In this document: piece after piece, positions 1 to 8,922 of the stretch
Layout: each line of letters opens with the position of its first letter
Numbering within the stretch: position 1 is the stretch's first letter
NCBI GenBank assembly: GCA_040902845.1
Contig: JBBDWM010000022.1
Location: 43,497-107,496 of the forward strand
Source: JALYNX01 sp040902845
GTDB lineage: Bacteria > Actinomycetota > Acidimicrobiia > Spongiisociales > ZC4RG35
Reading direction: 5' to 3'
Length of the DNA: 64,000 nt
Notes under the pieces: model-generated
What the model was told of the DNA's origin: nothing
The model's database searches: none
Seen by the model: only the letters and a program-made list of their open reading frames with translations
Position numbers and translations under genes: made by a program

Positions 1-516
1 GCGGCTCACGATGCGTGCCGAAAGAGCGCTTGCCATCCCGTCGCTGAGTTCGACGCCTGTGGTCAGGCGCCGAATCTGAGCCGCAGTCGGGCGACCGGCG
101 ACCACCGCGACGTACTTCTTCGTTATGCCATACCTGGGGTGGGTGACCCGGTTGGCGAGCTCGCCGTCGTTGGTGAGGAGGATCAGACCCTCCGAGTCGG
201 AATCGAGGCGTCCAACCGGGTAGAGACGACGGTCGGTGGAAACGAGGTCGACGACCACGCGTCTTCCCTGGGGATCCGACGCGGTGCTGATGACACCTAC
301 CGGCTTGTACACGAGATAGGTCTCGAGCTGGGGGTTGAGAGGGATCGGAACTCCGTCGATCGTCACCAATTGTGTCGACACGTCGACCCGGTCGCCAAGA
401 CCGATGGTGCGCCCATCGACCGCGACCCGGCCGGAGGCGATGGCCTCCTCTGCCGACCGGCGTGACATCAGCCCGGAGTTGGCGATGGCCTTCTGGGCGC
501 GGACGGGATCCGCCAT
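1..516 (-). CDS. rRNA pseudouridine synthase, RsuA/RluB family (3' end cut by window edge)
   Basis: Would isomerise a uridine in 23S or 16S rRNA to pseudouridine. The visible 172 codons begin MADPVRAQKAIANSG, an S4-type RNA-binding N-terminus, and include GRLDSDSEGLILLTNDG, the family signature with the catalytic aspartate, followed by KKYVAVV. The frame is open to base 1, so the C-terminus lies outside the window. ATG at 516 lies 3 nt after the scpB stop. The scpA-scpB-rluB order is common in Gram-positive and actinobacterial genomes, which favours RluB over RsuA. The family is clear; the exact target base is inferred. Confidence 0.88.
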   Translation of the reverse strand, partial: MADPVRAQKAIANSGLMSRRSAEEAIASGRVAVDGRTIGLGDRVDVSTQLVTIDGVPIPLNPQLETYLVYKPVGVISTASDPQGRRVVVDLVSTDRRLYPVGRLDSDSEGLILLTNDGELANRVTHPRYGITKKYVAVVAGRPTAAQIRRLTTGVELSDGMASALSARIVSR

Positions 517-519
517 GAT

Positions 520-1092
520 TCACCCAGTCCCGGGGCGGAGGGTCTCCTCGAGGGAATCGACGATCTCGGCAGGCGGGATATGGTCGGCGAGGGGCGGCAG
601 CTGACTGAGCGAATCCAGCCCCAACTTCTCGAGGAGGAGATCCGTCGTCACATAAACCGCGGGGTTCCCGGGAAGATCGAGACGCTCCTTCTCCTCGATC
701 AGCCCCAGACGCTCCAGGGTGCGGACCGCGGAGTCCGAATCCACTCCCCGAATCTCTGAGATCTGGCTCCTGGCCACGGGTTGGCGATAGGCGATCACCG
801 ACAGGGTCTCGATCGCTGCCGGTGAGAGCCTGCGAGCCGTGGCCGAGGTCGAGAACCGCTCCAGATACGGGTAGGCGTCAGGATGGGAATAGAGACGCCA
901 GCCCCCCGCCACGGAGCGGAGGACGATGCCGGCACCCCGCTCTTCGAGGTCACGGCGCAACTCCTCGAGCAACTCTTCGACCCTCTTCTTCGGGATCTCC
1001 AGGACCTCCGCCAGCTCCCCAACCGGCACCGGCGTCTCGGTGACGAAGAGCACGGCCTCCAAGGCGGCGGTCTCGTTCACGACGCAGCCCAT
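520..1092 (-). CDS. scpB: Segregation and condensation protein B
   Basis: 190-aa subunit of the SMC-ScpAB condensin that compacts and segregates the chromosome. The tandem winged-helix pattern is visible: an N-terminal ALEAVLFVTETPVPVGELAE segment and the hallmark LSPAAIETLSVIAYRQPV, followed by a region matching the RGVDSD motif. Length is normal. Its start overlaps the end of scpA by 16 nt, so the two are probably translationally coupled. The smc gene itself is not in this window. Confidence 0.95.
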   Translation of the reverse strand: MGCVVNETAALEAVLFVTETPVPVGELAEVLEIPKKRVEELLEELRRDLEERGAGIVLRSVAGGWRLYSHPDAYPYLERFSTSATARRLSPAAIETLSVIAYRQPVARSQISEIRGVDSDSAVRTLERLGLIEEKERLDLPGNPAVYVTTDLLLEKLGLDSLSQLPPLADHIPPAEIVDSLEETLRPGTG

Positions 1093-1841
1093 TCCGAGGT
1101 GAGGTCGACACCGTCGATGTCCCGGTGCTCGACCCGGATCTCCCCGAGCCAGTCCTCTTGCGAGATCGCGATCAAGCCCCAGCGGGCCAACTCGAGCAGG
1201 GCCAGAAAGTATGCGGCCACCTCAACCGGGCGCTGGCAGTGCTCGGTGAGATCGTCGAAGCTGGCCATAGTGAGCTCGGCCACTCGGCTTCGCAGCTCGT
1301 CGATAGCGGACTCCACGGAAGGGAGGTCGAGATCGAGATGATCGAGGTCGGGCTCGGCGTCCCTCCGAATGAACACCCTGAAGGCAATCGCTGCCAGACC
1401 TGCTGAGTCCACCGGAATCGTGAGGTCGGGTGCCATCACCTGGATCCGCTGGTCCACACCCGAGATCCGGGGAACATAACGATTTGCCTCATGCAGACGC
1501 CGGAGGAGGACTGCTCCCACGTCCTTGAAGGTCACACACGCCAGCAGACGGGAAAGGAGACGGTCGCGTTCCTCGAAGAGCGCCAACTCCTCGTCCATGT
1601 CGAACTCGCTGCGGCCTGGCAACAGCGACTGAGCCTTCAATTGGATCAGAGTGGCGGCAATCAGGGTGAACTCCGACGTGACCTCGAGATCCATGCCCTT
1701 CATCTCTTCGAGAAATGAGACGTACTCGGTCACCACCTCGGTGAGCCCGACCGCGGTCACCTCGACCTGATGCTTGGAGATGAGTTGCAGCAACAGGTCC
1801 AAAGGCCCTTCGAACACCGTGGTTTTGACATGAAACGACAT
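1077..1841 (-). CDS. scpA: Segregation and condensation protein A (kleisin)
   Basis: Kleisin subunit bridging SMC heads and binding ScpB. I set the start at the ATG at 1841, giving 254 aa beginning MSFHVKTTVFEGPLDLLLQL, the standard ScpA N-terminus with the FEGPLDLLLQLI motif. A longer reading of this frame (to 2321) would add a low-complexity Arg-rich stretch that lies across the upstream HD-domain gene, so it is rejected. The C-terminal winged-helix (FLALLELARWGLIAISQ) is present. It lies between the HD gene and scpB in one transcription unit. Confidence 0.95.
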   Translation of the reverse strand: MSFHVKTTVFEGPLDLLLQLISKHQVEVTAVGLTEVVTEYVSFLEEMKGMDLEVTSEFTLIAATLIQLKAQSLLPGRSEFDMDEELALFEERDRLLSRLLACVTFKDVGAVLLRRLHEANRYVPRISGVDQRIQVMAPDLTIPVDSAGLAAIAFRVFIRRDAEPDLDHLDLDLPSVESAIDELRSRVAELTMASFDDLTEHCQRPVEVAAYFLALLELARWGLIAISQEDWLGEIRVEHRDIDGVDLTSEWAAS

Positions 1842-1852
1842 GAGCAACCAGA

Positions 1853-2368
1853 TCAGGATATTCCAGGGCGGTTCCTGCCCCAGGTCTTTGGTGGTTGGTC
1901 CGCCCGCTGGAGGAGATCCCAGGTGCCGGCGTCGATCGACATTGGGCGATTCCTGTGATGATGGCGGGCGAAGTCGACTATCAGCGCTTCGGCGCCGATC
2001 AGCTCCAACTCCCTCGCGGCGATCTCGCCGTGCTCCCGATAGGCGAGGAGGCGTCCATGCAACGGCACCCGACAGAGAATCAACAAGGAGGCGATGACCC
2101 GCCCGATCACCCCGAGCCGGGAATGCCGCTTTCCAACGTCGTGGAGTAGCGCGGCCCTGATCGCGATCCGATCGTCCGCTCCCGAGGCGATCATTGTCAA
2201 CGCCGCCGCGTACCCGTGTCGCTGGTCCACGGTTGACTGGGCAAAGAAGATGGAGCGCTCCCCGTCGTTGAGCCAACTGCCCACCGCTGCCTGCTCCGAT
2301 TCGATGAGGGGCCGTGCCCAAAGCACATCGAAGAAGCGGCGTGTCAGGTGGCTCAGAGAGCCCGGCAC
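1853..2368 (-). CDS. HD-domain protein (putative phosphohydrolase)
   Basis: A 171-aa protein with the metal-binding motif ALLHDVGKRHSRLG near residue 95 and a second histidine-rich segment (FARHHHRNRP), the pattern of HD superfamily phosphohydrolases. The substrate is unknown. The GTG start at 2368 (VPGSLSHLTRRFFDVLW) sits 4 nt after the DksA/TraR stop. The longer ORF, which would overlap that zinc-finger gene in another frame, is rejected. A similar small HD protein often lies beside scpA in actinobacteria, but the functional link is unproven. Confidence 0.75.
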   Translation of the reverse strand: MPGSLSHLTRRFFDVLWARPLIESEQAAVGSWLNDGERSIFFAQSTVDQRHGYAAALTMIASGADDRIAIRAALLHDVGKRHSRLGVIGRVIASLLILCRVPLHGRLLAYREHGEIAARELELIGAEALIVDFARHHHRNRPMSIDAGTWDLLQRADQPPKTWGRNRPGIS

Positions 2369-2372
2369 TCGA

Positions 2373-2723
2373 TCAGCCTGCGACCTTTGTCTTGCAGTCG
2401 ACGCACAGAACCGACTCGGGGCGGAACTCGAGGCGCGCCGGGTCGATCTCGTTGCCACAGTTGTCACAGGTCCCATAGGTGCCGGCCTCGATGTGAGCCA
2501 GGGCCTTGTCGACATTGTCGAGCTGGCCTTTCAGCGAATCGACGAGCCCCAGGACTTCGGTTCGCTCCGCAGTCACTGCAGCGGCGTCGGCAAAGCTCCC
2601 GCCAAAATCGATATCGGCCCGAAGATCACCCGTTTCGGCAGCGCCGAGATCCTCCAACTGGTGGACGACATGAGCGCGCTCTTCTCGAAGCGCCTTCTCC
2701 GCTCTGACGATGTCAAAGGACAT
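2373..2723 (-). CDS. DksA/TraR family C4 zinc-finger protein
   Basis: Small helical protein (116 aa from the ATG at 2723) ending in a zinc finger: TYGTCDNCGNEIDPARL then SVLCVDCK, i.e. CxxC...CxxC. Preceding helices (KALREERAHVVHQLEDL) fit the coiled-coil hairpin of DksA-type proteins that enter the RNA polymerase secondary channel. AGGAG lies about 7 nt upstream of the ATG. The ATG overlaps the xerD stop as TGATG, so coupling is likely. Whether it acts on RNA polymerase here, or is one of the looser TraR-like actinobacterial proteins, cannot be decided from sequence. Confidence 0.85.
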   Translation of the reverse strand: MSFDIVRAEKALREERAHVVHQLEDLGAAETGDLRADIDFGGSFADAAAVTAERTEVLGLVDSLKGQLDNVDKALAHIEAGTYGTCDNCGNEIDPARLEFRPESVLCVDCKTKVAG

Positions 2724-3619
2724 CAACGGCTCCTTGGGTGTGCCTGGACGTAGACCTCCACGAGATGGGTAGCACTGACCTTCGTGTAGATCTGGGTAGT
2801 ACTGATCGTAGCGTGACCCAGGATTTCTTGTACGGTCCTGAGGTCGGCGCCGGCCTCAACCATGTGGGTTGCGGCGGAGTGGCGGAGTACGTGCGGTGAC
2901 ACCTTTGCCGGCTCGATCCCGGCCCTGGATGCGTTGGCCCGCACCACGTCGAAGGCTCCCTGGCGGGTCAGCCGCCGGCCCCGCATGTTGAGAAACAGCG
3001 GATCGCCACGCTGGCCTCTTGCGTAGAGACTGAGACGATCCGGGAGCCATCGGGCAATCGCAGTAACCGCCTTGCTCCCCAACGGCACCAATCTCTGTTT
3101 CGACCCTTTGCCGGTGACCAGGGCCACCCGATCCTCGAGATCGACCTTCCCCAGGTCGATCCCGACCGTTTCTGAGACTCTGGCCCCGGTTCCGTAGAGG
3201 AACTCGAGCAGTGCCGAGTCACGCCGACCCTGTGTCGTCGAAAGGTCAGGAGCCTCGATGAGCCGGAATGTCTCATCGATGGTCAAGGCCTTGGGAAAGG
3301 GCTCAGGCCGACGCGGCGACTCGACGAGAAGCGTCGGATCCGCCCGACGCATGCCTTCCACCACCAGGAAGCGGTGAAGGCCACGCACCGCGGCGATCTT
3401 GCGACTTATCGTCGACATCGCCAGGTCCCGGCTGTGCAGGTGGCTGACGAAACCCTCAACCAAGTCCTGGTCTGGCTCCCGACTCTCGAGAAAGGCCAGA
3501 TACTGATCGAGGTCCCGGCGATAGGCGATGATCGTGTTCTGGGCGAGGCCCCGCTCGACGCGGAGCGCCACGAGGTACTCCGCGACACATTCAAGGAAAT
3601 TCGGCGAGCCTGGGCTCAC
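2723..3619 (-). CDS. xerD: Site-specific tyrosine recombinase XerD
   Basis: Cuts and rejoins DNA at dif to resolve chromosome dimers. Catalytic residues are visible: Arg in GTGARVSETVGI, Lys in VTGKGSKQRLVPLG, HxLRH in SPHVLRHSAATHMVEAG, GH in EILGHATIS and the nucleophile in TTQIYTKV. I chose the GTG at 3619, which overlaps the ald stop as GTGA and gives 298 aa, the canonical XerD length. The longer form to 3688 would run into ald. The SAM-like DNA-binding N-domain occupies about residues 5-90. Neighbouring scpAB gives a chromosome-segregation context. Confidence 0.95.
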   Translation of the reverse strand: MSPGSPNFLECVAEYLVALRVERGLAQNTIIAYRRDLDQYLAFLESREPDQDLVEGFVSHLHSRDLAMSTISRKIAAVRGLHRFLVVEGMRRADPTLLVESPRRPEPFPKALTIDETFRLIEAPDLSTTQGRRDSALLEFLYGTGARVSETVGIDLGKVDLEDRVALVTGKGSKQRLVPLGSKAVTAIARWLPDRLSLYARGQRGDPLFLNMRGRRLTRQGAFDVVRANASRAGIEPAKVSPHVLRHSAATHMVEAGADLRTVQEILGHATISTTQIYTKVSATHLVEVYVQAHPRSR

Positions 3620-4737
3620 CTCGAGGCGAGAGCCTCTGCGGGCGGCACGTGGGCTACTCCGAGGCTCTCGGCCACCGCCGGGTGACAAACATCGTCCCCA
3701 ACCACGTTGACACCGGCCAGGAGCTCAGGGTGAGCGGTCATGGCCTGTTTGACACCCTTGGAGGCCAGGCTGACGGCGTAACGAATGGTGGCATTGGTCA
3801 GGGCATAGGTGGAGGTGTGGGGCACCGCTCCTGGGATGTTGCCCACCGCATAGTGGACGATGTCGTGGAGCTGATAGACCGGGTCGGTGTGGGTGGTTTC
3901 CCTCGAGGTCTCAAAGCAACCTCCCTGATCGATGGCGACATCGACGAGGACTGCACCCTTCTTCATCCTCCGGACCATGTCCTCTGTGACCAGCTTGGGC
4001 GCGGAGGCTCCCGGCACCAGGACGGTCCCGATGACGAGGTCGGCGTCCAGGACCTGCTCCTCCAAGGTGAGTTTGTTGGAATGAAGGGTCAACACCCTTC
4101 CCTGATGCAATGAGTCCAGCCAACGGAGCTTTTCGATGTCGGTGTCCAGCACCACCACGTCGGCCTGCATCCCAATCGCGATCAGAGCGGCGTTGGATCC
4201 GGCCATACCGCCACCGATCACCACGACCTTGCCCCGACGAACCCCGGTTACACCCCCGAGCAGCACCCCGCGCCCGCCCTGGGTCCGTTCCAGGAAATAG
4301 GCGCCAACTTGGGTGGCCATCCGGCCGGCAATCTCGGACATCGGGGCCAGCAACGGGAGGGACCGATCCGGCATTTGAACCGTCTCGTAGGCGATCGCGA
4401 TGACATCCCGCTTCCGAAGACCGGCGGCCAATTCCGGATAGGCAGCGAGATGGAGATAGGTGAACAGGATCTGACCCGGTCTGAGCATCTCGATTTCGAC
4501 CTGCTGGGGCTCTTTGACCTTGAGGATCATCTCCGCGCCGGCAAACACATCGGCGGCGGCGGGCACGATCGTGGCCCCCTGGGTCGAGAACTCCTCGTCG
4601 TGAATGCTCGAACCGTCTCCGGCGCCCTTCTCGATGAGCACCCCGTGACCCCGATCGGTCAATTCACGAACTCCGACGGGGGTGATCGCCACCCGATGCT
4701 CGTCGGTTTTGATCTCTTTGGGCACACCGACGATCAA
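3616..4737 (-). CDS. ald: Alanine dehydrogenase
   Basis: NAD-dependent interconversion of L-alanine and pyruvate plus ammonia. The 373-aa length is standard. It begins MIVGVPKEIKTDEHRVAITP, the Ald signature; the Rossmann motif is VVVIGGGMAGSNAALIAIG; and VGNIPGAVPHTSTYALTNAT is the conserved C-terminal stretch. The start codon is TTG at 4737, supported by AGGAGG 8 nt upstream. It overlaps xerD by 4 nt. Its place between pyrG and xerD resembles actinobacterial gene order, with ald inserted. Confidence 0.96.
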   Translation of the reverse strand: MIVGVPKEIKTDEHRVAITPVGVRELTDRGHGVLIEKGAGDGSSIHDEEFSTQGATIVPAAADVFAGAEMILKVKEPQQVEIEMLRPGQILFTYLHLAAYPELAAGLRKRDVIAIAYETVQMPDRSLPLLAPMSEIAGRMATQVGAYFLERTQGGRGVLLGGVTGVRRGKVVVIGGGMAGSNAALIAIGMQADVVVLDTDIEKLRWLDSLHQGRVLTLHSNKLTLEEQVLDADLVIGTVLVPGASAPKLVTEDMVRRMKKGAVLVDVAIDQGGCFETSRETTHTDPVYQLHDIVHYAVGNIPGAVPHTSTYALTNATIRYAVSLASKGVKQAMTAHPELLAGVNVVGDDVCHPAVAESLGVAHVPPAEALASR

Positions 4738-4801
4738 GGTTCGGTCCTCCTGTGGATCTTCAAATCGTGGTTCAGGCTATACGGCGGGAACGGTCCCTGC
4801 C

Positions 4802-6505
4802 TCAATCGGCCGTCAGGTCGATGGTCTCCTTGACCGGGTGCTGGGTGCCGCGTCGCAGACGTGCCGAGGCTTCGATCAGCCCCGAGAACAACGGGTGGGG
4901 ACGGTCAGGTCTGGACCGCAGCTCGGGGTGAGCCTGGGTCCCGATGAAGAACGGATGATCGACCAGTTCGATGTACTCGACGAGGTTGTCATCGGGCGAG
5001 ACCCCCGAGAGTCTCATCCCGGCCGCCTCCAGATCCTTGCGGTACTTGTTGTTGACCTCCCAGCGATGGCGGTGACGCTCGTACACGAGCTCGCTTCCAT
5101 AGAGCGCCCGGACCTTGGAGCCTTCGGCCAACTTGGCCGCATAGAGACCGAGGCGCATCGTTCCTCCCATCTCCTCCACGTCCTCCTGGCTGGCCATGAG
5201 GTCGATCACGGGGTGCGGGGTCGACGCGTCGAACTCCGTGCTGTTGGCGTCGCTGAGACCAATCACATTGCGTGCCAATTCGATGACCGCGCACTGCAAA
5301 CCTAGACACAGGCCAAGAAACGGCACGCCGTTCTCGCGGGCGTACCTGATCGCCTGGATCTTGCCCTCCACGCCGCGATAGCCGAACCCACCCGGGATCA
5401 CGATCCCATCCAGACCTTCGAGATAGGAGTCGGCCAACAGCCCGGTCAGCTCGTCACTGGGCACCCAACGAAGATCGAGGCGTAGACCATGCTCGGAGGC
5501 GCCGTGTTTGAGCGCCTCCACCACTGAGAGGTAGGCGTCGGGAAGGTCGACGTACTTGCCGACGATCCCGATCGTCACCGACTCGGTGGCGGAAAGGGCC
5601 TTGGCGACCATCGCACGCCAGGAATCCAAGGCCGGTGGGCCGGTGACCAGACCGAGGCGGTCACATATCACCTTGTCCAGGCCGCCCTCATGCAGGACCA
5701 AGGGAATCTCATAGATGTCGGCAACGTCGGGCGCGGCGATGACCGCCCGGGGCTCGACATCACAGAAGAGGCTGATCTTCTTGCGGACCCCTTCGTCGAT
5801 CGCGCGGTCGGACCTGACGATGATCAGGTCCGGATGGATGCCCTTGCTTCGCAATTCGGCCACGGAGTGCTGGGTCGGCTTGGTCTTTAGTTCCTCGGAC
5901 GTCGCGATATAGGGGACGAGAGTCACATGGACGAAGGCGACGTTCTCCCGCCCCACCTCGTTGCCGTACTGACGGATTGCCTCGAGGAAGGGAAGGCTCT
6001 CGATGTCCCCCACGGTGCCACCGACCTCGGTGATCACCACATCGACGTCCTGTTCGCCGACCCGACGAATTCGGTCCTTGATCTCGTTGGTGATGTGTGG
6101 GATGACCTGGACGGTGTCTCCCAGATAGTCACCTCTGCGTTCCTTCTGAATAACCGACAGATAGACCGAGCCCGAGGTGACATTGGAGGTTCGCTTCAGG
6201 TTCTCACCGGTGAAGCGCTCATAGTGGCCGAGATCGAGATCGGTCTCTCCCCCGTCGTCGGTCACGAACACCTCACCGTGCTGGAACGGGTTCATCGTGC
6301 CCGGGTCGACATTGATGTAGGGGTCGAGTTTCTGGTTGACCACCCTGAGGCCACGGGACTTGAGGAGACGTCCCAGGGAGGCGGCGGCGATTCCCTTGCC
6401 GAGGCTCGATACGACGCCCCCGGTGATAAAGACGTACTTGGTGGGAACTGGAGCGGGGGCCTCGGAACCGGGTTGGCTCTCTGGTGTGAAAAGGGGCCCG
6501 TCCAT
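4802..6505 (-). CDS. pyrG: CTP synthase
   Basis: Makes CTP from UTP, ATP and glutamine. The synthetase domain contains FITGGVVSSLGKGIAAASLG and NVDPGTMNPFQHGEVFV. The class I glutamine amidotransferase domain has the nucleophile in FLGLCLGLQ and the His/Glu pair in GTQAHPELRSRP. It is 567 aa, with about 20 extra residues rich in Pro/Glu ahead of the usual start; no later in-frame start fits, because the candidate Val is GTT. There is no Shine-Dalgarno before the ATG at 6505. A TACATT box about 11 nt upstream hints at a very short leader. Confidence 0.97.
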   Translation of the reverse strand: MDGPLFTPESQPGSEAPAPVPTKYVFITGGVVSSLGKGIAAASLGRLLKSRGLRVVNQKLDPYINVDPGTMNPFQHGEVFVTDDGGETDLDLGHYERFTGENLKRTSNVTSGSVYLSVIQKERRGDYLGDTVQVIPHITNEIKDRIRRVGEQDVDVVITEVGGTVGDIESLPFLEAIRQYGNEVGRENVAFVHVTLVPYIATSEELKTKPTQHSVAELRSKGIHPDLIIVRSDRAIDEGVRKKISLFCDVEPRAVIAAPDVADIYEIPLVLHEGGLDKVICDRLGLVTGPPALDSWRAMVAKALSATESVTIGIVGKYVDLPDAYLSVVEALKHGASEHGLRLDLRWVPSDELTGLLADSYLEGLDGIVIPGGFGYRGVEGKIQAIRYARENGVPFLGLCLGLQCAVIELARNVIGLSDANSTEFDASTPHPVIDLMASQEDVEEMGGTMRLGLYAAKLAEGSKVRALYGSELVYERHRHRWEVNNKYRKDLEAAGMRLSGVSPDDNLVEYIELVDHPFFIGTQAHPELRSRPDRPHPLFSGLIEASARLRRGTQHPVKETIDLTAD

Positions 6506-6550
6506 GACGGGATTTCAATGTAGCACGAGATCCCCATCTCGCCGACAACT

Positions 6551-8146
6551 TCACCGGTTGAAGGTCAGCTCCAACAGCTCGGCCGCCGCGTCCTTGCCTC
6601 GGGTGCTCTCGGGAAGACCGGCAAGCATCCGAGACAGCTCCTCCAACCGGTCTTCGCCCTCCACCCTCACCACCTCGGCCCTGTCGCCGTCCCGTCTGAC
6701 CACATAGTGACAGTCGGCGTGGGCGGCCACCTGAGGCAGATGAGTGACGCAAAGGACCTGGCTGACCTGTCCCAAGTCGGCGAGCTTTCGCCCCAGAGCG
6801 AGAGCGGTGACACCACCGACACCGGCGTCGACCTCGTCGAAGACGAGGGTTTCTGCACCCTCGGCCCGGGTGGCAAGTCTCAACGCAAGGATCAGCCGCG
6901 ACAGCTCCCCGCCCGACGCCACGTCCTGGATCGCTCCGCTCTGGAGCCGGTCGTCGGAGGCGAACTGGAGCTCCACCCGGTCGGCGCCAGAGGGACTGGC
7001 CTCGACCTCCTCCAATGTGAAATCGAGGGAAGCCGTGGGCATTCCCAATGCCCGAAGATGACCGGCAACCTCGTCCCGGATGCTGGCGACGGCTCGATCT
7101 CTGGCGGAACGGAGCCCCGAAGCGGCCTGAAGGAGCTTCTCTCGGGCGCGGGCGACTTCGGTGTCGATCTCCGACGAGCGCTCGAGCAGGGCGCCGAGCT
7201 CGTCGGCGCGGATCCGAGCCCCCATTCCGAACTCGATGACATCGGCGATCGTCTTGCCGTACTTCCGTTTGAGATCCCCAAGTGCGGTCAGTCGCTCCTC
7301 GACCTCAGCCAGGGTCGCAGGGTCCTCGCGAACCTCTTCTGCGGAGTCACGGACCGATCTGAGCATGTCGAATATCTGGTCCGCCACGCTCTCCCAGCCT
7401 GCAGCCGACTCGGCCAGACCAGGATCCATGTCTGCGATCTTGCGCAGTGAGGAGACCACCTCGCCGGAGAGGTCGGCCATGATCTCGGCCTTGTCCACCG
7501 CAAGGGCGAGATGGGTCTGGATCGCCTCGGCGTTGCGGAGTCGCGACGCCAGCATCTCAGCGGCCTCGTCGTCTCCGGCCTGAAGCCCTGCACCTTCAAT
7601 CTCTCGTGCCTGATGGGAAACCAGGTCGAGCTCACGCTCGAGAGCCATCAGGTCTCCGCCGAGGCTCCTCTGATCCTCGAGGGACGCCCGATAAGACCTC
7701 CAACTCGTCTCGTAGCCCGACCTCGCGAGGACACCTTCCTCGTCGAGCACCTTGTCGACCAGTTCGAGTACCGCAGCCGGGCGTCTCAGCCGCAACTGGT
7801 CGTGCTGGCCGACGATCTCGACCAGCTTGCCGACCCGTGCTTCGAGTGCACCCGCCGACACCAGGGAGCCCTCCAGATATGCCCTGCTTCTCCCATCGCG
7901 CGGCACGACACGGCTCACCCCCAGCTCCTCCGGTCCGTCGTCGAAAAGACCGTCCGCCTGGGTTTCGGCAGCAAAGGGCCCGACCACATCGGGGCGAGGC
8001 TTGTCACCAGTCAGCAGGCGCAGGGCTCCGAGGAGAAGGGTCTTGCCGGCGCCGGTCTCGCCGGTGATGACCGTGAACCCCGGGCCGGGATCAACCTCGG
8101 CATCCTCGAGGACACCGAGATTGCGAACACGCAAGTGCCTCAGCAT
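6551..8146 (-). CDS. recN: DNA repair protein RecN
   Basis: SMC-like ATPase acting early in double-strand-break repair. It begins MLRHLRVRNLGVLEDAEVD, with Walker A at VITGETGAGKTLLLGAL, the QHDQLRL motif near residue 115, a central coiled coil, and the C-terminal signature SGGELSRLILAL plus Walker B LVFDEVDAGVGG. At 531 aa it is slightly short for the family. The ATG at 8146 overlaps the nadK stop as TGATG. No SOS box is visible directly upstream, so it appears to depend on the operon promoter. Confidence 0.96.
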   Translation of the reverse strand: MLRHLRVRNLGVLEDAEVDPGPGFTVITGETGAGKTLLLGALRLLTGDKPRPDVVGPFAAETQADGLFDDGPEELGVSRVVPRDGRSRAYLEGSLVSAGALEARVGKLVEIVGQHDQLRLRRPAAVLELVDKVLDEEGVLARSGYETSWRSYRASLEDQRSLGGDLMALERELDLVSHQAREIEGAGLQAGDDEAAEMLASRLRNAEAIQTHLALAVDKAEIMADLSGEVVSSLRKIADMDPGLAESAAGWESVADQIFDMLRSVRDSAEEVREDPATLAEVEERLTALGDLKRKYGKTIADVIEFGMGARIRADELGALLERSSEIDTEVARAREKLLQAASGLRSARDRAVASIRDEVAGHLRALGMPTASLDFTLEEVEASPSGADRVELQFASDDRLQSGAIQDVASGGELSRLILALRLATRAEGAETLVFDEVDAGVGGVTALALGRKLADLGQVSQVLCVTHLPQVAAHADCHYVVRRDGDRAEVVRVEGEDRLEELSRMLAGLPESTRGKDAAAELLELTFNR

Positions 8147-8922
8147 CAACGAAGCCCGAACTTCTCCGTGACCAGAGATGGGAAGGTGCGATCGCCGAAC
8201 GTGACGAATCGGACCGGGGATGACCCTTTTGCGACCAGAACCCGGTCACCCATCGCGAGATGCCCCAGGCTGATCTTGTCGACCGAGACCTTGACCGGCC
8301 GATCCGTCACCACGGTGATCTCGATCTGACTCGAGGCGGGAACAACCAGTGGCCGGTCGAAAAGGGAATGCGCGGCCACCGGTGCCAACACCATGGCGTC
8401 GAGGTCGGGATCGACCAGGGGCCCGCCTGCCGAGAACGAATAGGCGGTGGATCCGGTCGGGGTAGACACGATGAGACCGTCGGCACGATATGTCACGAAT
8501 TGGGAGCCATCGATCCTCACTTCGAGATCGATGAGACGCTGACTGTCCACCTTCTCGACGACAACGTCGTTGACCCCCGTGGCCGTCTTCTCTCCCACGG
8601 TGGCGCTCACGGTCATCCGCTCGTCCAATTGATAGTCCCCCGCCACCAGCCGCCGGACAACCGTCTCGGCCTGGTCGGGCTCGGCCTCGGTCAGAAAGCC
8701 GATGGTTCCGAGGTTGAATCCCAACACCGGCACGTCGGATCTGAGGGCAACCTGAACGGCCGCCAGCATCGTCCCATCCCCGCCGACAGCCAGGACCATG
8801 TCGGGCTCCCCGGTCGCGGTGTCCACCACCTCCCCACCGTTGGAGCCGATGATGCTCTTGAGGACTGTCGCGAACTCGAGCGCCTTCTCACGACCTTGAC
8901 GCACCTCGAGGGCAAACCTCAA
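8146..8922 (-). CDS. nadK: NAD kinase
   Basis: Phosphorylates NAD to NADP. The GGDGT motif is in VLAVGGDGTMLAAVQVAL. The NE/D motif region is VNDVVVEKVDSQRLIDLEV, and the second diagnostic loop is GLIVSTPTGSTAYSFSAGGP. It is 258 aa. The listed start is a TTG at 8922 overlapping the tlyA stop as TTGA; a GTG at 8904 six codons in is the alternative. The tlyA-nadK-recN order matches mycobacteria (Rv1694-Rv1696). Confidence 0.95.
   Translation of the reverse strand: MRFALEVRQGREKALEFATVLKSIIGSNGGEVVDTATGEPDMVLAVGGDGTMLAAVQVALRSDVPVLGFNLGTIGFLTEAEPDQAETVVRRLVAGDYQLDERMTVSATVGEKTATGVNDVVVEKVDSQRLIDLEVRIDGSQFVTYRADGLIVSTPTGSTAYSFSAGGPLVDPDLDAMVLAPVAAHSLFDRPLVVPASSQIEITVVTDRPVKVSVDKISLGHLAMGDRVLVAKGSSPVRFVTFGDRTFPSLVTEKFGLR

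Noticed and set aside
1842..2321. N-terminal extension of scpA to 2321 (414 aa)
   Set aside because: Arg-rich, non-conserved text in another frame of the HD-domain gene; the family start is at 1841.
2369..2515. N-terminal extension of the HD-domain gene
   Set aside because: It overlaps the DksA/TraR zinc-finger gene in an alternative frame and reads as low-complexity Ser/Arg; GTG 2368 fits the spacing.
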